This document shows, one piece after another, positions 24,886 through 35,602 of a stretch of 64,000 nucleotides of DNA; the first letter of the stretch is position 1; each line of letters starts with the position of its first letter. Location of the stretch: contig NZ_CP046582.1 in NCBI RefSeq assembly GCF_018141005.1, forward strand, positions 62,001-126,000, written 5' to 3'. The notes under the pieces are model-generated. The model saw nothing but the letters and a program-made list of their open reading frames with translations, ran no database searches and was not told the origin of the DNA. The position numbers and the translations under genes were made by a program. Source of the DNA: Erwinia sp. E602 (GTDB lineage Bacteria; Pseudomonadota; Gammaproteobacteria; Enterobacterales; Enterobacteriaceae).

Positions 24886-25351
24886 CACCGCGAACGCCCG
24901 CCCCAGCCCCGGCGGCGGGCCGCCGGCTCATCCTGCCCTGAGGATACCGGCGTACCCGCCAGCGCTGCCGGGTTGCCTTCAGCAAAGGCTGCGGATTCAG
25001 CGTACCCGCCTTTGCCGCCGCGACTGGCCCGTTCACCGACCCCGGGCGGGCTGTCCCCCGTCCGGGGCGGATTACCGCTGGCGTGACCATGAACGGAAAA
25101 TATCGTCTTTTTTGCGAAATCCTGACTTTTTAAAATGTTTTTACAGCCTTTGACAGACTAATTTCCGCCGCTGTGCTTAACTGGCGCCCTGCTTTCAGGA
25201 AACACCCCCACTTTCGTCATCAGAACACTCTGGTAATCGACGGCCTTGCGGATAATCGGCTCTCCGGTCGAACTCTGAAGCGGCATCAGGGTCTGACTAG
25301 CGTTTAGATCGTGTTTGGGTTTTGTTCAGATTACGCCAGGATTATGCTCGC
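24886..25351 (+). other. Gene-free region between ohr and eptB
   Basis: The first half (to about 25080) is very GC-rich with many short CCGG-type inverted repeats, including GCCCGCC / GGCGGGC just after ohr, which lacks a T-run. The second half is AT-rich and carries the presumed eptB promoter. No protein or RNA gene can be supported. Confidence 0.4.
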
Positions 25352-27046
25352 ATGAATTTTATAAAGTCTCTTAGCCAGCAGAAGGTCTGTCTGCTGCTGG
25401 CCTTCTATATTGGTATTTTGCTCAACCTGCCGGTTTTTTACCGTCGTTTTGAACCCTATCTTGCTGAATTTAAAGCCATGCAGTGGCTGTCGGCGCTGGC
25501 CGAAGTGCTGGCGGCAACCCTGCTGACCTTCGTGCTGCTGCGCGTGCTGTCGCTGGGCGGGCGCTGGTTCTACCGGCTGACCGCCAGCGTACTGGTGCTG
25601 GTCTCGGTCTCGGCCAGCTACTACATCGCCAACTTTAACGTGGTGATCGGCTACGGCATCGTCGCCTCGGTGATGACCACCGACGTCGATCTGTCGAAAG
25701 AGGTGATCGGTCTGCACTTCGTGCTGTGGATGGTGCTGGGCAGCGTGCTGCCGCTGCCGCTGCTGTGGCTCAACCCGCAGCAGATGACGCTGCTGGCACA
25801 GCTGAAAACCCGCGGCCAGCGGCTGAAACCGCTGCTGACCCTGCTGCTGGCGGTGGCGCTGGTCTGGCTGCCGATCCGCTACTTTGACCGCACACAAAGC
25901 GACAACGAGAAGCTGACCAACGTCGACCTGCCCAGCTACGGCGGAGTGGTGGCGCACTCTTACCTGCCGTCTAACTGGCTGTCGGCGCTCGGGCTGTTCG
26001 CTTACACCACCTATGACGAGAAGATGCACGGCGAGTCGCTGTTCGACCCGGCGAAAAACTTTACCTATCAGGCCCCGGCCGGGATTGATGATACCTACGT
26101 GGTGTTTGTGATCGGTGAAACCACCCGCTGGGACCATATGGGCCTGCTGGGCTACGACCGTGATACCACGCCGAAGATGGCGCGGGAGAAAAACCTGGTG
26201 GCGTTCCGCGGCGAGTCCTGCGACACCGCCACCAAGCTGTCGCTGCGCTGCATGTTTGTGCGCGAAGGCGGCACCATGGATAACCCGGGCCGCACGCTGA
26301 AGGAGCAGAACGTGTTTGCGGTACTGAAAGAGCTGGGCTTCAGCTCGGAGCTGTTCGCCATGCAGAGCGAGGTGTGGTTCTACAACAACACCGACGCCGA
26401 CAGCTATTCGTTCCGCGAACAGATTGGCTCCGAAAAGCGCAACCAGGGTAAATCGGTTGACGATATGCTGCTGGTGCCGGAGCTGAAGGCCTCGGTCGAC
26501 CGGCACCCGCAGGGTAAACACCTGGTGGTGCTGCACACCAAAGGCTCGCACTACCTCTACTCCCAGCGCTATCCGCGCGAGTTCGCCCGCTACCAGCCTG
26601 AGTGCATGGGCGTGGACGATACCTGCAGCAAAGCGATGCTGATTAACGCCTTCGATAACTCGGTGCTATATACCGACTCGGTGCTCGACAGCGTGTTTGA
26701 CCAGCTGCGCGATAAGAAAGCCATCGTGTTCTACGCCGCCGACCACGGTGAGTCAATCAGTGAGAATATGCACCTGCACGGCACGCCGCGGCAGATGGCG
26801 CCGCCGGAGCAGTTCCGCGTGCCGATGATCGTCTGGGCCTCCGACAGCTGGCTGGCCGAGCCGACGAACCAGCAGGCGTTCGATCGCCTGCGGGCGCAGC
26901 AGCGCGCCGGGGCCACGCACCGCCACGTCGAGCTGTATGACACCATTCTGGGTTGCCTGGGTTACACCTCGCCAAACGGCGGCATTAATCCGGCCAACAA
27001 CTGGTGTGCCGATCCGCAGGCGAAAGCCGCCCCCGCGAAGCCCTGA
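25352..27046 (+). CDS. eptB: EptB, phosphoethanolamine transferase for LPS Kdo
   Basis: 564 residues (563 in E. coli). Five N-terminal membrane helices are followed by a periplasmic sulfatase-fold domain from about residue 240. Nearly identical blocks to E. coli EptB include DDTYVVFVIGETTRWDHMG, SCDTATKLSLRCMFVR, LHTKGSH, FYAADHGES and HGTPRQMAPPEQFRVPM. Thr292 in SCDTATK corresponds to the catalytic Thr that carries the phosphoethanolamine; Glu, Asp and His residues of the quoted motifs bind the metal. It adds phosphoethanolamine to the outer Kdo of the LPS core at the periplasmic face. ATG 25352 matches the E. coli N-terminus. In E. coli it also lies just upstream of dppA. Confidence 0.95.
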   Translation: MNFIKSLSQQKVCLLLAFYIGILLNLPVFYRRFEPYLAEFKAMQWLSALAEVLAATLLTFVLLRVLSLGGRWFYRLTASVLVLVSVSASYYIANFNVVIGYGIVASVMTTDVDLSKEVIGLHFVLWMVLGSVLPLPLLWLNPQQMTLLAQLKTRGQRLKPLLTLLLAVALVWLPIRYFDRTQSDNEKLTNVDLPSYGGVVAHSYLPSNWLSALGLFAYTTYDEKMHGESLFDPAKNFTYQAPAGIDDTYVVFVIGETTRWDHMGLLGYDRDTTPKMAREKNLVAFRGESCDTATKLSLRCMFVREGGTMDNPGRTLKEQNVFAVLKELGFSSELFAMQSEVWFYNNTDADSYSFREQIGSEKRNQGKSVDDMLLVPELKASVDRHPQGKHLVVLHTKGSHYLYSQRYPREFARYQPECMGVDDTCSKAMLINAFDNSVLYTDSVLDSVFDQLRDKKAIVFYAADHGESISENMHLHGTPRQMAPPEQFRVPMIVWASDSWLAEPTNQQAFDRLRAQQRAGATHRHVELYDTILGCLGYTSPNGGINPANNWCADPQAKAAPAKP

Positions 27047-27697
27047 TCTCCGTATGACCCCGGCCCTGACGGGCCGGGTCCTTCCCTGGTAAGCCGCGAT
27101 CCCCTGCGATCGGTCATCACCGTAGATTATGCTGCATGCCGGTATCTCCTTTGCCCTGCTTCCCCGCGCGTGGCGCACTGATTTACCGCGTAAAAGTGGC
27201 AACCCGCCAGTAATCAGTCACTTATTTCGCATCGCGTATTACTCTGCTCAATGTTGCGTTGTATATATGAAAATACAGCGAATGTTGCAGCATTTTTATC
27301 TATAAGTTAGCCATATGGACAACTTTATCGCGCCATAACGCACCACATAGAGATTAATTTTGGCGTTTTTTCGCAATGAAACTGACTGGTTTGTCGCTAA
27401 ATATCCAGCATGAAATAGCGTTTATTTTAATATCTTAAAACGGTAACGCTAAAAATGTGCTCGAATTGTTTTTTTTATCGTTGCTTGCAGTGACTCACAC
27501 TCTGCGTAAATACCCTTCGTTTGTATTGACGTTACCTGCAACAGTTGCCAAATTGGAGCCTCACTACAAAAGGTAAGGGAATGTAATTCCGACTAATCCT
27601 GGTGACGCCGCAAGGCACCACGCACAGATCACTCAAAAAAAACGATCGGCGTACAGCAAACAACAACACAACATCACATGACTACTGGAGCACACGA
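27047..27697 (+). promoter_or_regulatory. eptB-dppA intergenic region with dpp promoter
   Basis: 650 nt without a protein gene. A GC-rich hairpin, CCCGGCCC / GGGCCGGG at 27059-27078, follows eptB and may end its transcript, though the T-run is poor. From 27220 to 27600 the sequence is AT-rich, as expected for a long regulated dpp promoter. The proline tRNA gene proK, which I recall in this interval in E. coli, is not present. Confidence 0.5.
27654..27679 (+). promoter_or_regulatory. CA-rich GcvB target site in the dppA leader
   Basis: An unbroken C/A-rich stretch containing ACAACAACACAACATCACA ends about 20 nt before the dppA start. In E. coli and Salmonella the small RNA GcvB represses dppA by pairing its G/U-rich region to such a leader. 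The sRNA gene is not in the window; the site is inferred from sequence and location. Confidence 0.6.
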
Positions 27698-29308
27698 ATG
27701 ACCCACTCCGCCAAAAAATCCGCCATGCTAAAGGTCGGCCTTAGCGCCATTGCGCTGCTGATCACCGCTGGCGTGCAGGCCAAAACGCTGGTGTACTGTT
27801 CTGAAGGTTCGCCGGAGGGTTTTAACCCGCAGCTGTTTACCTCGGGCACCACCTATGACGCCAGCTCGGTGCCGATCTATAACCGCCTGCTGGAGTTCAA
27901 GACCGGCACCACCGAACTGGTTCCGGGCCTGGCGGAGAAGTGGGACGTCAGTGAAGACGGTAAAACCTACACCTTCCACCTGCGTAAAGGCGTGAAGTGG
28001 CAGACCACCAAAGATTTTAAGCCAACCCGCGAGTTTAACGCCGATGACGTGGTGTTCTCGTTTGAGCGCCAGCTGGATAAAAACAACAAGTATCACAACG
28101 TCTCCGGCGGCAGCTACGAGTACTTCGAAGGCATGGATATGCCGAAGCTGATCGACAAAATTGAGAAGGTGGACGATCACACCGTTCGCTTTGTGCTGAC
28201 CCGCCCGGAAGCGCCGTTCCTCGCCGATCTGGGCATGGACTTCGCTTCAATCCTCTCCGCCGAATATGCCGACAACATGCTGAAAGCCGGCACCCAGGAC
28301 AAACTTGACCTGAACCCGGTCGGTACCGGCCCGTTCCAGCTGCTGCAGTACCAGAAAGACTCCCGCATTCTGTATAAGGCCAACCCGGACTACTGGGGCA
28401 GCAAGCCGAAGATTGACCGCCTGGTGTTCTCGATCACCCCGGACGCCTCGGTGCGCTATGCCAAAATGCAGAAGGGCGAGTGCCAGGTGATGCCGTACCC
28501 GAACCCGGCCGATATCGCGCGCATGAAGGAAGATAAGAACATCAACCTGATGCAGATGCCGGGCCTGAACGTCGGTTACGTCTCGTTCAACACCGAGAAG
28601 AAGCCGCTGGACGAGGTTAAGGTGCGCCAGGCGCTGACGCTGGCCGTTAACAAGCAGGCGATTATCGACGCGGTTTACCAGGGCGCGGGCCAGGCAGCGA
28701 AAAACCTGATCCCACCGACCATGTGGGGCTACAACGACAGCGTTAAGGACTACAGCTACGACGTCGAAAAAGCCAAAGCGCTGCTGAAAGAAGCGGGCAA
28801 GGCGGACGGTTTCGCCATCGACCTGTGGGCGATGCCGGTACAGCGTCCGTATAACCCGAACGCGCGCCGCATGGCCGAGATGATCCAGAGCGACTGGGCG
28901 AAAATCGGCGTGAAGGCCAAAATCGTCACCTATGAGTGGGGCGAGTACCTGAAACGCGCCAAAGCCGGTGAGCACCAGACGGTAATGATGGGCTGGACCG
29001 GCGACAACGGGGACCCGGACAACTTCTTCGCGACCCTGTTCAGCTGCGCCGCGGCAAAAGACGGCTCCAACTATTCACGCTGGTGCTACAAACCGTTTGA
29101 AGACCTGATCCAGCCGGCGCGTGCCGAAGCCGATCACAACAAGCGCATTGAGTACTACAAGCAGGCGCAGGTGGTGATGCACGACCAGGCGCCGGCGCTG
29201 ATCGTTGCCCACTCCACCGTCTATGAGCCGGTCAGCAAAAAAGTGTCTGGCTACGTAGTCGATCCACTGGGCAAACACCACTTCGATAACGTGGACATCC
29301 AGGAGTAA
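27698..29308 (+). CDS. dppA: DppA, periplasmic dipeptide-binding protein
   Basis: 536 residues (535 in E. coli). A signal peptide ends near GVQAK, and the mature N-terminus TLVYCSEGSPEGFNPQLFTSG is the DppA one. Family 5 binding-protein features follow throughout (YNRLLEFKTGT, RKGVKWQTTKDFKP, WTGDNGDPDNFFATLFSC). It captures dipeptides, and in E. coli also 5-aminolevulinate and heme, for the DppBCDF transporter, and works in dipeptide chemotaxis. ATG 27698 has TGGAG upstream. It is the first gene of dppABCDF and is separated from dppB by 191 nt containing a strong hairpin that probably keeps dppA mRNA more abundant. Confidence 0.97.
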   Translation: MTHSAKKSAMLKVGLSAIALLITAGVQAKTLVYCSEGSPEGFNPQLFTSGTTYDASSVPIYNRLLEFKTGTTELVPGLAEKWDVSEDGKTYTFHLRKGVKWQTTKDFKPTREFNADDVVFSFERQLDKNNKYHNVSGGSYEYFEGMDMPKLIDKIEKVDDHTVRFVLTRPEAPFLADLGMDFASILSAEYADNMLKAGTQDKLDLNPVGTGPFQLLQYQKDSRILYKANPDYWGSKPKIDRLVFSITPDASVRYAKMQKGECQVMPYPNPADIARMKEDKNINLMQMPGLNVGYVSFNTEKKPLDEVKVRQALTLAVNKQAIIDAVYQGAGQAAKNLIPPTMWGYNDSVKDYSYDVEKAKALLKEAGKADGFAIDLWAMPVQRPYNPNARRMAEMIQSDWAKIGVKAKIVTYEWGEYLKRAKAGEHQTVMMGWTGDNGDPDNFFATLFSCAAAKDGSNYSRWCYKPFEDLIQPARAEADHNKRIEYYKQAQVVMHDQAPALIVAHSTVYEPVSKKVSGYVVDPLGKHHFDNVDIQE

Positions 29309-29310
29309 TG

Positions 29311-29338
29311 CTCAGGGCCGGTGAGAACCGGTCCTGAG
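29311..29338 (+). other. Stable stem-loop between dppA and dppB
   Basis: 12-bp stem CTCAGGGCCGGT / ACCGGTCCTGAG, with one G-U pair, closed by a GAGA tetraloop and not followed by a T-run. It begins 3 nt after the dppA stop. Such structures protect the upstream mRNA from 3' exonucleases and give excess binding protein over permease. Confidence 0.7.
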
Positions 29339-29499
29339 GACTTTCTGCCGGGGCCGCCGCGTGGCCCCTTTGCCCGGAAGCAAAACCAGGTCGTCAAGGC
29401 GCAGTCCGCTGCGTCGCGGAGGCGTTCACGCCGCCGCAGGATGTGAGCAATAATAATCCCGTTGGCTACGGTCGGCGGGAACACAAGAGAATCCGGATT

Positions 29500-30519
29500 A
29501 TGCTGCAGTTCATACTCCGACGTCTGGGACTTGTCATCCCAACGTTTATTGGTATCACCCTGTTAACCTTTGCGTTTGTCCACATGATCCCCGGTGACCC
29601 GGTGATGATTATGGTCGGCGAACGCGGGATCTCCCCTGAACGTCACGCCGAACTGATGGCCCAGCTGGGGCTGGATAAGCCGCTGTGGCAGCAGTACATC
29701 ACCTATATTAACGGCGTGCTGCACGGCGATTTAGGCCTGTCGCTGAAAAGCCGCGTGCCGGTGTGGGACGAGTTCGTACCGCGCTTTAAGGCCACGCTGG
29801 AGCTGGGCGTCTGCGCGATGCTGTTTGCTATCGCCGTCGGTATCCCGGTAGGCGTGCTGGCGGCGGTCAAACGCGGTTCCATTTTCGATCACACCGCCGT
29901 CGGCATCTCGCTGACCGGCTATTCGATGCCGATCTTCTGGTGGGGCATGATGCTGATCATGCTGGTCTCGGTGCAGCTGAACCTGACGCCGGTCTCCGGC
30001 CGCATCGGCGATACCGTGTTTCTTGATGACAGCCAGCCGCTGACCGGCTTTATGCTGATCGATACCCTGATCTGGGGCGAGCCGGGCGACTTCGAAGACG
30101 CGGTGATGCATATGATCCTGCCCGCCATCGTGCTCGGCACCATCCCGCTGGCGGTGATCGTGCGTATGACCCGCTCTTCGATGCTGGAAGTGCTCAGCGA
30201 AGACTACATCCGCACCGCGCGCGCCAAAGGGCTGACGCCGCTGCGGGTGATCGTGGTGCACGGGCTGCGTAACGCCATGCTGCCGGTGGTCACGGTGATT
30301 GGTCTGCAGGTGGGTACGCTGCTGGCCGGGGCGATCCTCACCGAAACCATCTTCTCGTGGCCGGGCCTTGGCCGCTGGCTGATCGACGCGCTGCAACGCC
30401 GCGACTATCCGGTGGTGCAGGGCGGCGTGCTGATGGTGGCCACGCTGATTATCCTCGTCAACCTGCTGGTTGATCTGCTTTACGGCGTGGTTAACCCGCG
30501 CATTCGCCACAGAAAATAG
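29500..30519 (+). CDS. dppB: DppB, dipeptide ABC transporter permease
   Basis: 339 residues, same as E. coli DppB. Six membrane spans; N-terminal LGLVIPTFIGITLLTFAFVH and the permease signature around EDYIRTARAKGLTPLRVIV, followed by GLRNAMLPVVTVIG. It forms the inner membrane channel together with DppC. ATG 29500 gives the expected N-terminus MLQFILRRLG; an in-frame GTG farther upstream at 29443 would add a non-conserved leader. Confidence 0.96.
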   Translation: MLQFILRRLGLVIPTFIGITLLTFAFVHMIPGDPVMIMVGERGISPERHAELMAQLGLDKPLWQQYITYINGVLHGDLGLSLKSRVPVWDEFVPRFKATLELGVCAMLFAIAVGIPVGVLAAVKRGSIFDHTAVGISLTGYSMPIFWWGMMLIMLVSVQLNLTPVSGRIGDTVFLDDSQPLTGFMLIDTLIWGEPGDFEDAVMHMILPAIVLGTIPLAVIVRMTRSSMLEVLSEDYIRTARAKGLTPLRVIVVHGLRNAMLPVVTVIGLQVGTLLAGAILTETIFSWPGLGRWLIDALQRRDYPVVQGGVLMVATLIILVNLLVDLLYGVVNPRIRHRK

Positions 30520-30527
30520 GGGGCCAT

Positions 30528-31430
30528 ATGTCTGTGATCAATTCGGGCAGCGCCGCTGCTGCCCCCAAGCCGATGACCCCGTTACAGGAATTCTGGCACT
30601 ACTTTAAGCGTAATAAAGGCGCGGTGATCGGCCTGGTGTACGTGGTTCTGATGATGTTAATCGCCATTTTTGCCAACGTGCTGGCACCGCACGCGCCGTC
30701 CGAGCAGTTCCGCCAGGCGCTGCTGCAGCCGCCGGTGTGGCATGAAAACGGCAGCTGGCAGTTCCTGCTGGGCACCGATGACGTCGGCCGCGACGTGCTG
30801 TCGCGCCTGATGTATGGCGCGCGGCTGTCGCTGCTGGTCGGCTGCCTGGTGGTGGTGCTGTCGCTGGTGATGGGCGTGGTGTTTGGCCTGCTGGCCGGCT
30901 ACGTCGGCGGGGCGGTTGACGCGGCGATTATGCGTTTAGTCGACATTATGCTGGCGCTGCCGAGCCTGCTGCTGGCGCTGGTGCTGGTGGCGATTTTCGG
31001 CCCGTCGATCGTTAACGCCTCGCTGGCGCTGACCTTTGTCGCCCTGCCGCACTACATCCGCCTGACCCGCGCCGCGGTGCTGGTGGAGACCACCCGCGAC
31101 TACGTCACCGCCTCGCGCGTGGCCGGGGCCGGGCCGCTGCGGCAGATGTTTATCAATATCTTACCTAACTGCCTGGCACCGCTGATCGTGCAGGCGTCAT
31201 TGGGCTTCTCCAACGCGATCCTCGATATGGCCGCGCTGGGTTTCCTGGGAATGGGCGCACAGCCGCCGACGCCGGAGTGGGGCACCATGCTCTCCGACGT
31301 ATTGCAGTACGCGCAGAGCGCCTGGTGGGTGGTGACCTTCCCTGGCGTGGCGATACTGCTGACGGTACTGGCGTTTAACCTGATGGGCGACGGATTACGC
31401 GACGCTCTCGACCCGAAACTCAAACAGTAG
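30528..31430 (+). CDS. dppC: DppC, dipeptide ABC transporter permease
   Basis: 300 residues, identical in length to E. coli DppC. Hydrophobic with six spans; the oligopeptide permease N-terminal region ([20 protein letters not shown]), the [18 protein letters not shown] block and the coupling helix around [19 protein letters not shown] are present. It pairs with DppB. It starts 8 nt after dppB with AGGGGG upstream. Confidence 0.96.
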   Translation: MSVINSGSAAAAPKPMTPLQEFWHYFKRNKGAVIGLVYVVLMMLIAIFANVLAPHAPSEQFRQALLQPPVWHENGSWQFLLGTDDVGRDVLSRLMYGARLSLLVGCLVVVLSLVMGVVFGLLAGYVGGAVDAAIMRLVDIMLALPSLLLALVLVAIFGPSIVNASLALTFVALPHYIRLTRAAVLVETTRDYVTASRVAGAGPLRQMFINILPNCLAPLIVQASLGFSNAILDMAALGFLGMGAQPPTPEWGTMLSDVLQYAQSAWWVVTFPGVAILLTVLAFNLMGDGLRDALDPKLKQ

Positions 31431-31438
31431 GCAGCGCG

Positions 31439-32414
<976 letters not shown>

Positions 32415-32425
<11 letters not shown>

Positions 32426-33422
32426 AAATCTCAATCCGGCGCTGCTGATGCAGGCGATCGACCTGAAAAAACACTACCCGGTGAAAAAGGGCCTGTTCGG
32501 CCAGGAGCGGCTGGTCAAGGCGCTGGACGGCGTCTCGTTTAACCTGGAACGCGGCAAAACGCTGGCGGTGGTCGGCGAGTCCGGCTGCGGAAAGTCGACG
32601 CTGGGCCGTCTGCTGACCATGATTGAAACGCCCACCGAGGGCCAGCTCTATTACCAGGGCCAGGATCTGCTGCAGCCCGACCCTAAAGCACAGCAGCTGC
32701 GCCGGCAGAAAATTCAGATCGTCTTCCAGAACCCTTATGGTTCACTGAACCCGCGTAAGAAAGTCAGCCAGATTCTGGAAGAGCCGCTGATGATTAACAC
32801 CACGCTGAGCCGGGCGGAACGCCGCGAGAAAACGCTGGAGATGATGGCGAAGGTCGGGCTGAAAACCGAACACTATGACCGCTATCCGCATATGTTCTCC
32901 GGCGGTCAGCGCCAGCGTATCGCCATTGCCCGCGGGCTGATGCTGGACCCGGACGTGCTGATCGCCGATGAGCCGGTGTCGGCGCTGGACGTGTCGGTGC
33001 GTGCCCAGGTGCTGAACCTGATGATGGATCTGCAGCAGGAGCTGGGCCTCTCTTACGTGTTTATCTCCCACGATCTGTCGGTGGTCGAGCACATTGCTGA
33101 TGAAGTGATGGTGATGTATCTCGGCCGTTGCGTGGAGCAGGGCAGTAAGGAGGCGATTTTCGCCAACCCGCGCCATCCCTATACCCAGGCGCTGCTCTCT
33201 GCGACGCCGCGCCTCAACCCTGACGATCGGCGCGAGCGTATTAAGCTGACCGGCGAGCTGCCCAGCCCGCTGAATCCGCCGCCGGGCTGCGCGTTTAACG
33301 CCCGCTGCCGCCGGCGGATGAGCAGCTGCACCCAGCTGCAGCCGCAGCTGAAACGTTTTGGTGAACAGCAGGTGGCCTGTTTTGCCGTTGAGCAGGATGA
33401 GGCAACGCTGCCGACGCCGTAA
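32415..33422 (+). CDS. dppF: DppF, dipeptide transporter ATPase
   Basis: 335 residues (334 in E. coli). Walker [14 protein letters not shown]-loop [14 protein letters not shown], signature [14 protein letters not shown], Walker [14 protein letters not shown]-loop ISHD, and a C-terminal [14 protein letters not shown] cluster. ATG 32415, inside the end of dppD, gives the conserved start; an upstream in-frame ATG at 32352 would lie fully within dppD. It is the last gene of the operon; a possible terminator follows. Confidence 0.96.
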
Positions 33423-33426
33423 GGTT

Positions 33427-33465
33427 CGGCTAAGGGGACAGGGAGGTCGCCTTAGCTGAAATTTT
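33427..33465 (+). terminator. Possible terminator of the dpp operon
   Basis: Stem GCTAAGG (33429-33435) / CCTTAGC (33450-33456) with a 14-nt loop, followed by TGAAATTTT. The rest of the 298-nt gap to 33720 is AT-rich and presumably holds the cellulose operon promoter; no gene seen. Confidence 0.5.
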
Positions 33466-33720
33466 CATTAACGCTAGCGAAATAACGGTAATGTGAAAAT
33501 TAACCGTAAGATATTTCGAAAGTCTAAGATTCCCCTCACGTAATTAATAAACTCCAACCGATAATTACACAGATGATAAATAACATCTGCAATGAATAAT
33601 TTCACTTAGTGTCGTTCATTTCATTGACAAAAATAATGTGAATATGCCATCAGAACTCTCTTAACTCTTTATTAGAGTGTGTTATATTGCGAAAAATCCA
33701 CAACCTGCGCGATCATTCTC

Positions 33721-34725
33721 ATGAAAAGCTATGATGACTTGCAGCGTTTTAAAGAAAAAACGCAAACGGACCATATTGAGTTCAAAGACATGTCGGAGCA
33801 GTCGCTTAATTCAGATACCACTAACTGGGCGATAATCAAACAGTTACTGAATGATGACGCAGGTTCGGTGCTGGAAAAAAGCCAGCGTATCGACGTCGCG
33901 GCACCGCAGCCGATCGATCCTTCTTCGTTTGCGCCCCCGCCTGCGCCGGTGGCCGCCGCACCCGCTAAACCGGCGGTGCAGTCCTTTGCCACCACCACGG
34001 CGGCCAGCGGCGGTTCGCTGCTCGACAGCATCTCTTCATCGCTGAAATCAGCCGCCGCCGCCGCCGCTGCGCCGGTTACTGCGCCACCCGCATTGGCTTC
34101 CGCCGCGCATGCCCAGCATCCGGGCTTAACCCCGGCGGAAACGGCGGCGGAGTCGGCGGCGCTGCGCCCGGCGCCGGTGGCACAGATCACTTCGGCGGCG
34201 GGCAGTTCGCTGTTTGAACAGCTGGCGGCACAGACGCCGCCGCGCGCCGCCGCATCGGTGACGCCGCTGCAGGCGTCCGTAGCGGTTGCCGCGCCTGCTC
34301 AGGCCCCGGCCACGACGTTGAGCGTATCGGCCACCGCGCCGGTTGAGCCGCACAGTGCACCACCACAGCAGCAGAGCACGCCGCTTATCGCACAGCTACA
34401 GCAGCAGAGCACGCCGCAGTCTGTGCCATCGCAGCAGCCTGTGGCACCGCTCAGCAGCGTCTCTGCCAGCGTGCCACCCTCGCCGCACGGGCTGTTCCCG
34501 CCGGCCGCCGCCCAGCCGACAGCGGCTCCGGCAACGGGCTGGGTGCAGAGCACCGCCGATGCGCGGGAAGCGGCCACCCCTCCGGCGTGGAACGTCCCGC
34601 CGCAGAGCGGTAGCGCGGATATCCACTATAAGCAGTTATTTGGTTCCGCCGGTGCCGCTGCCCGCGCGGTATCCAAAGAGAGTTTATTACAACCCCTGTT
34701 GGAGAAAATTGCCTCATGCCGTTAG
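33721..34725 (+). CDS. bcsO: BcsO-like Ala/Pro-rich cellulose biosynthesis accessory protein
   Basis: 334 residues. A short conserved-looking head (SYDDLQRFKEKTQTDHIEF, then NWAIIKQLLNDD) precedes about 240 residues of Ala/Pro/Gln/Ser-rich low complexity, including repeated QQQSTP units. The tail (HYKQLFGSAGA, then SKESLLQPLLEKIAS) looks structured. Position directly ahead of bcsQ, with a 10-nt overlap of stop and start, and proline-rich composition fit the BcsO/BcsP proteins of bcsD-type operons in enterobacteria, thought to help organise the synthase complex. I favour BcsO but the symbol is not certain. The chosen ATG 33721 has no good ribosome site, and an upstream GTG 33679 or a downstream ATG 33790 cannot be excluded. 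Confidence 0.6.
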   Translation: MKSYDDLQRFKEKTQTDHIEFKDMSEQSLNSDTTNWAIIKQLLNDDAGSVLEKSQRIDVAAPQPIDPSSFAPPPAPVAAAPAKPAVQSFATTTAASGGSLLDSISSSLKSAAAAAAAPVTAPPALASAAHAQHPGLTPAETAAESAALRPAPVAQITSAAGSSLFEQLAAQTPPRAAASVTPLQASVAVAAPAQAPATTLSVSATAPVEPHSAPPQQQSTPLIAQLQQQSTPQSVPSQQPVAPLSSVSASVPPSPHGLFPPAAAQPTAAPATGWVQSTADAREAATPPAWNVPPQSGSADIHYKQLFGSAGAAARAVSKESLLQPLLEKIASCR

Positions 34726-35513
34726 TCTGCGTCTGTTCCCCTAAAGGCGGTGTGGGTAAAACCACTATGGCAGCCAACCTTGCCCATGCGCTGGCGCGCG
34801 GGGGCAGCAAAGTGCTGGCAATTGATTTCGACGTGCAGAACGCGCTGCGCCTGCACTTTGGCGTGCCGCTGTCCGACGGGCGGGGCTATGTGGCGAAGTC
34901 GTCAGAGGCCTCTGACTGGAGTCAGTCGATCCTGACCACCGGCGGCAATATCTTCGTACTGCCTTACGGCGACGTCAGCGAAGATCAGCGAATGGAGTTT
35001 GAAAATAATCTCTCCCACGATCCCAACTTCCTCGTCCGTGGGCTGAATACCGTCCTTAACTACCCGGGGCTGGTGATCATCGCCGATTTTCCCCCGGGCC
35101 CGGGTCCGGCGCTTAAAGCCATGGCGGCGCTGGCCGATATGCATCTGGTGGTGATGCTGGCGGATACCGCCTCGCTGTCGCTGCTGCCGCAGGTTGAGAA
35201 CGAAAAAATGATCGGCGGTGCGCTGAACCACCGTGGCGGCCACTACTTCGTGCTCAACCAGAGCGACAGCCGCCGCCATATCAGCCGCGACGTCACGGCA
35301 TTTATGCAGCAGCGGCTGGGCGACAAGCTGGTCGGGGTGGTCAACCGCGATGAGAGCGTGGCCGAAGCTAACGCCTCCCAGCAGTCGATTTTTGATTTCA
35401 GCCCGGTTTCTGCGGCGGCCTTTGATATTGAACTGATCGCCAAACGCCTTTCCGCCCTGCTGGATATCAAAGTCGGCGATGGCGAAATGAGTGCACCGCT
35501 GAAATCACGTTAA
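34716..35513 (+). CDS. bcsQ: BcsQ, MinD/ParA-like cellulose operon ATPase
   Basis: 265 residues. The deviant Walker A motif KGGVGKTT is near the N-terminus (about residues 10-17), with VLAIDFDVQNALRLHFG as the switch I region and LVIIADFPPGPG as Walker B. This is the YhjQ/BcsQ family, which acts as a dimeric ATPase at the cell pole or with BcsR at the cytosolic side of the cellulose synthase, and is needed for cellulose secretion. It overlaps the upstream gene by 10 nt and precedes bcsA by 89 nt. It is full length with no premature stop, unlike the broken copy of E. coli K-12. Confidence 0.93.
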   Translation: MPLVCVCSPKGGVGKTTMAANLAHALARGGSKVLAIDFDVQNALRLHFGVPLSDGRGYVAKSSEASDWSQSILTTGGNIFVLPYGDVSEDQRMEFENNLSHDPNFLVRGLNTVLNYPGLVIIADFPPGPGPALKAMAALADMHLVVMLADTASLSLLPQVENEKMIGGALNHRGGHYFVLNQSDSRRHISRDVTAFMQQRLGDKLVGVVNRDESVAEANASQQSIFDFSPVSAAAFDIELIAKRLSALLDIKVGDGEMSAPLKSR

Positions 35514-35602
35514 CCATCAGCACTGATGCCGGGCAGGGATGCCTGAATACGCGTGGTGTCGCCACTACGAAATGAATGCCTGTTCGTGTTCAGGATGACC
35601 TT

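Noticed and set aside
24886..25090. GC-rich stretch after ohr considered as a small protein or RNA gene
   Set aside because: Only Arg/Pro/Ala-rich low-complexity frames without a ribosome site; hairpins lack T-runs and no conserved RNA structure could be recognised.
27047..27697. tRNA-Pro gene (proK) expected by synteny
   Set aside because: No cloverleaf or CCA-ended proline tRNA sequence could be found on either strand.
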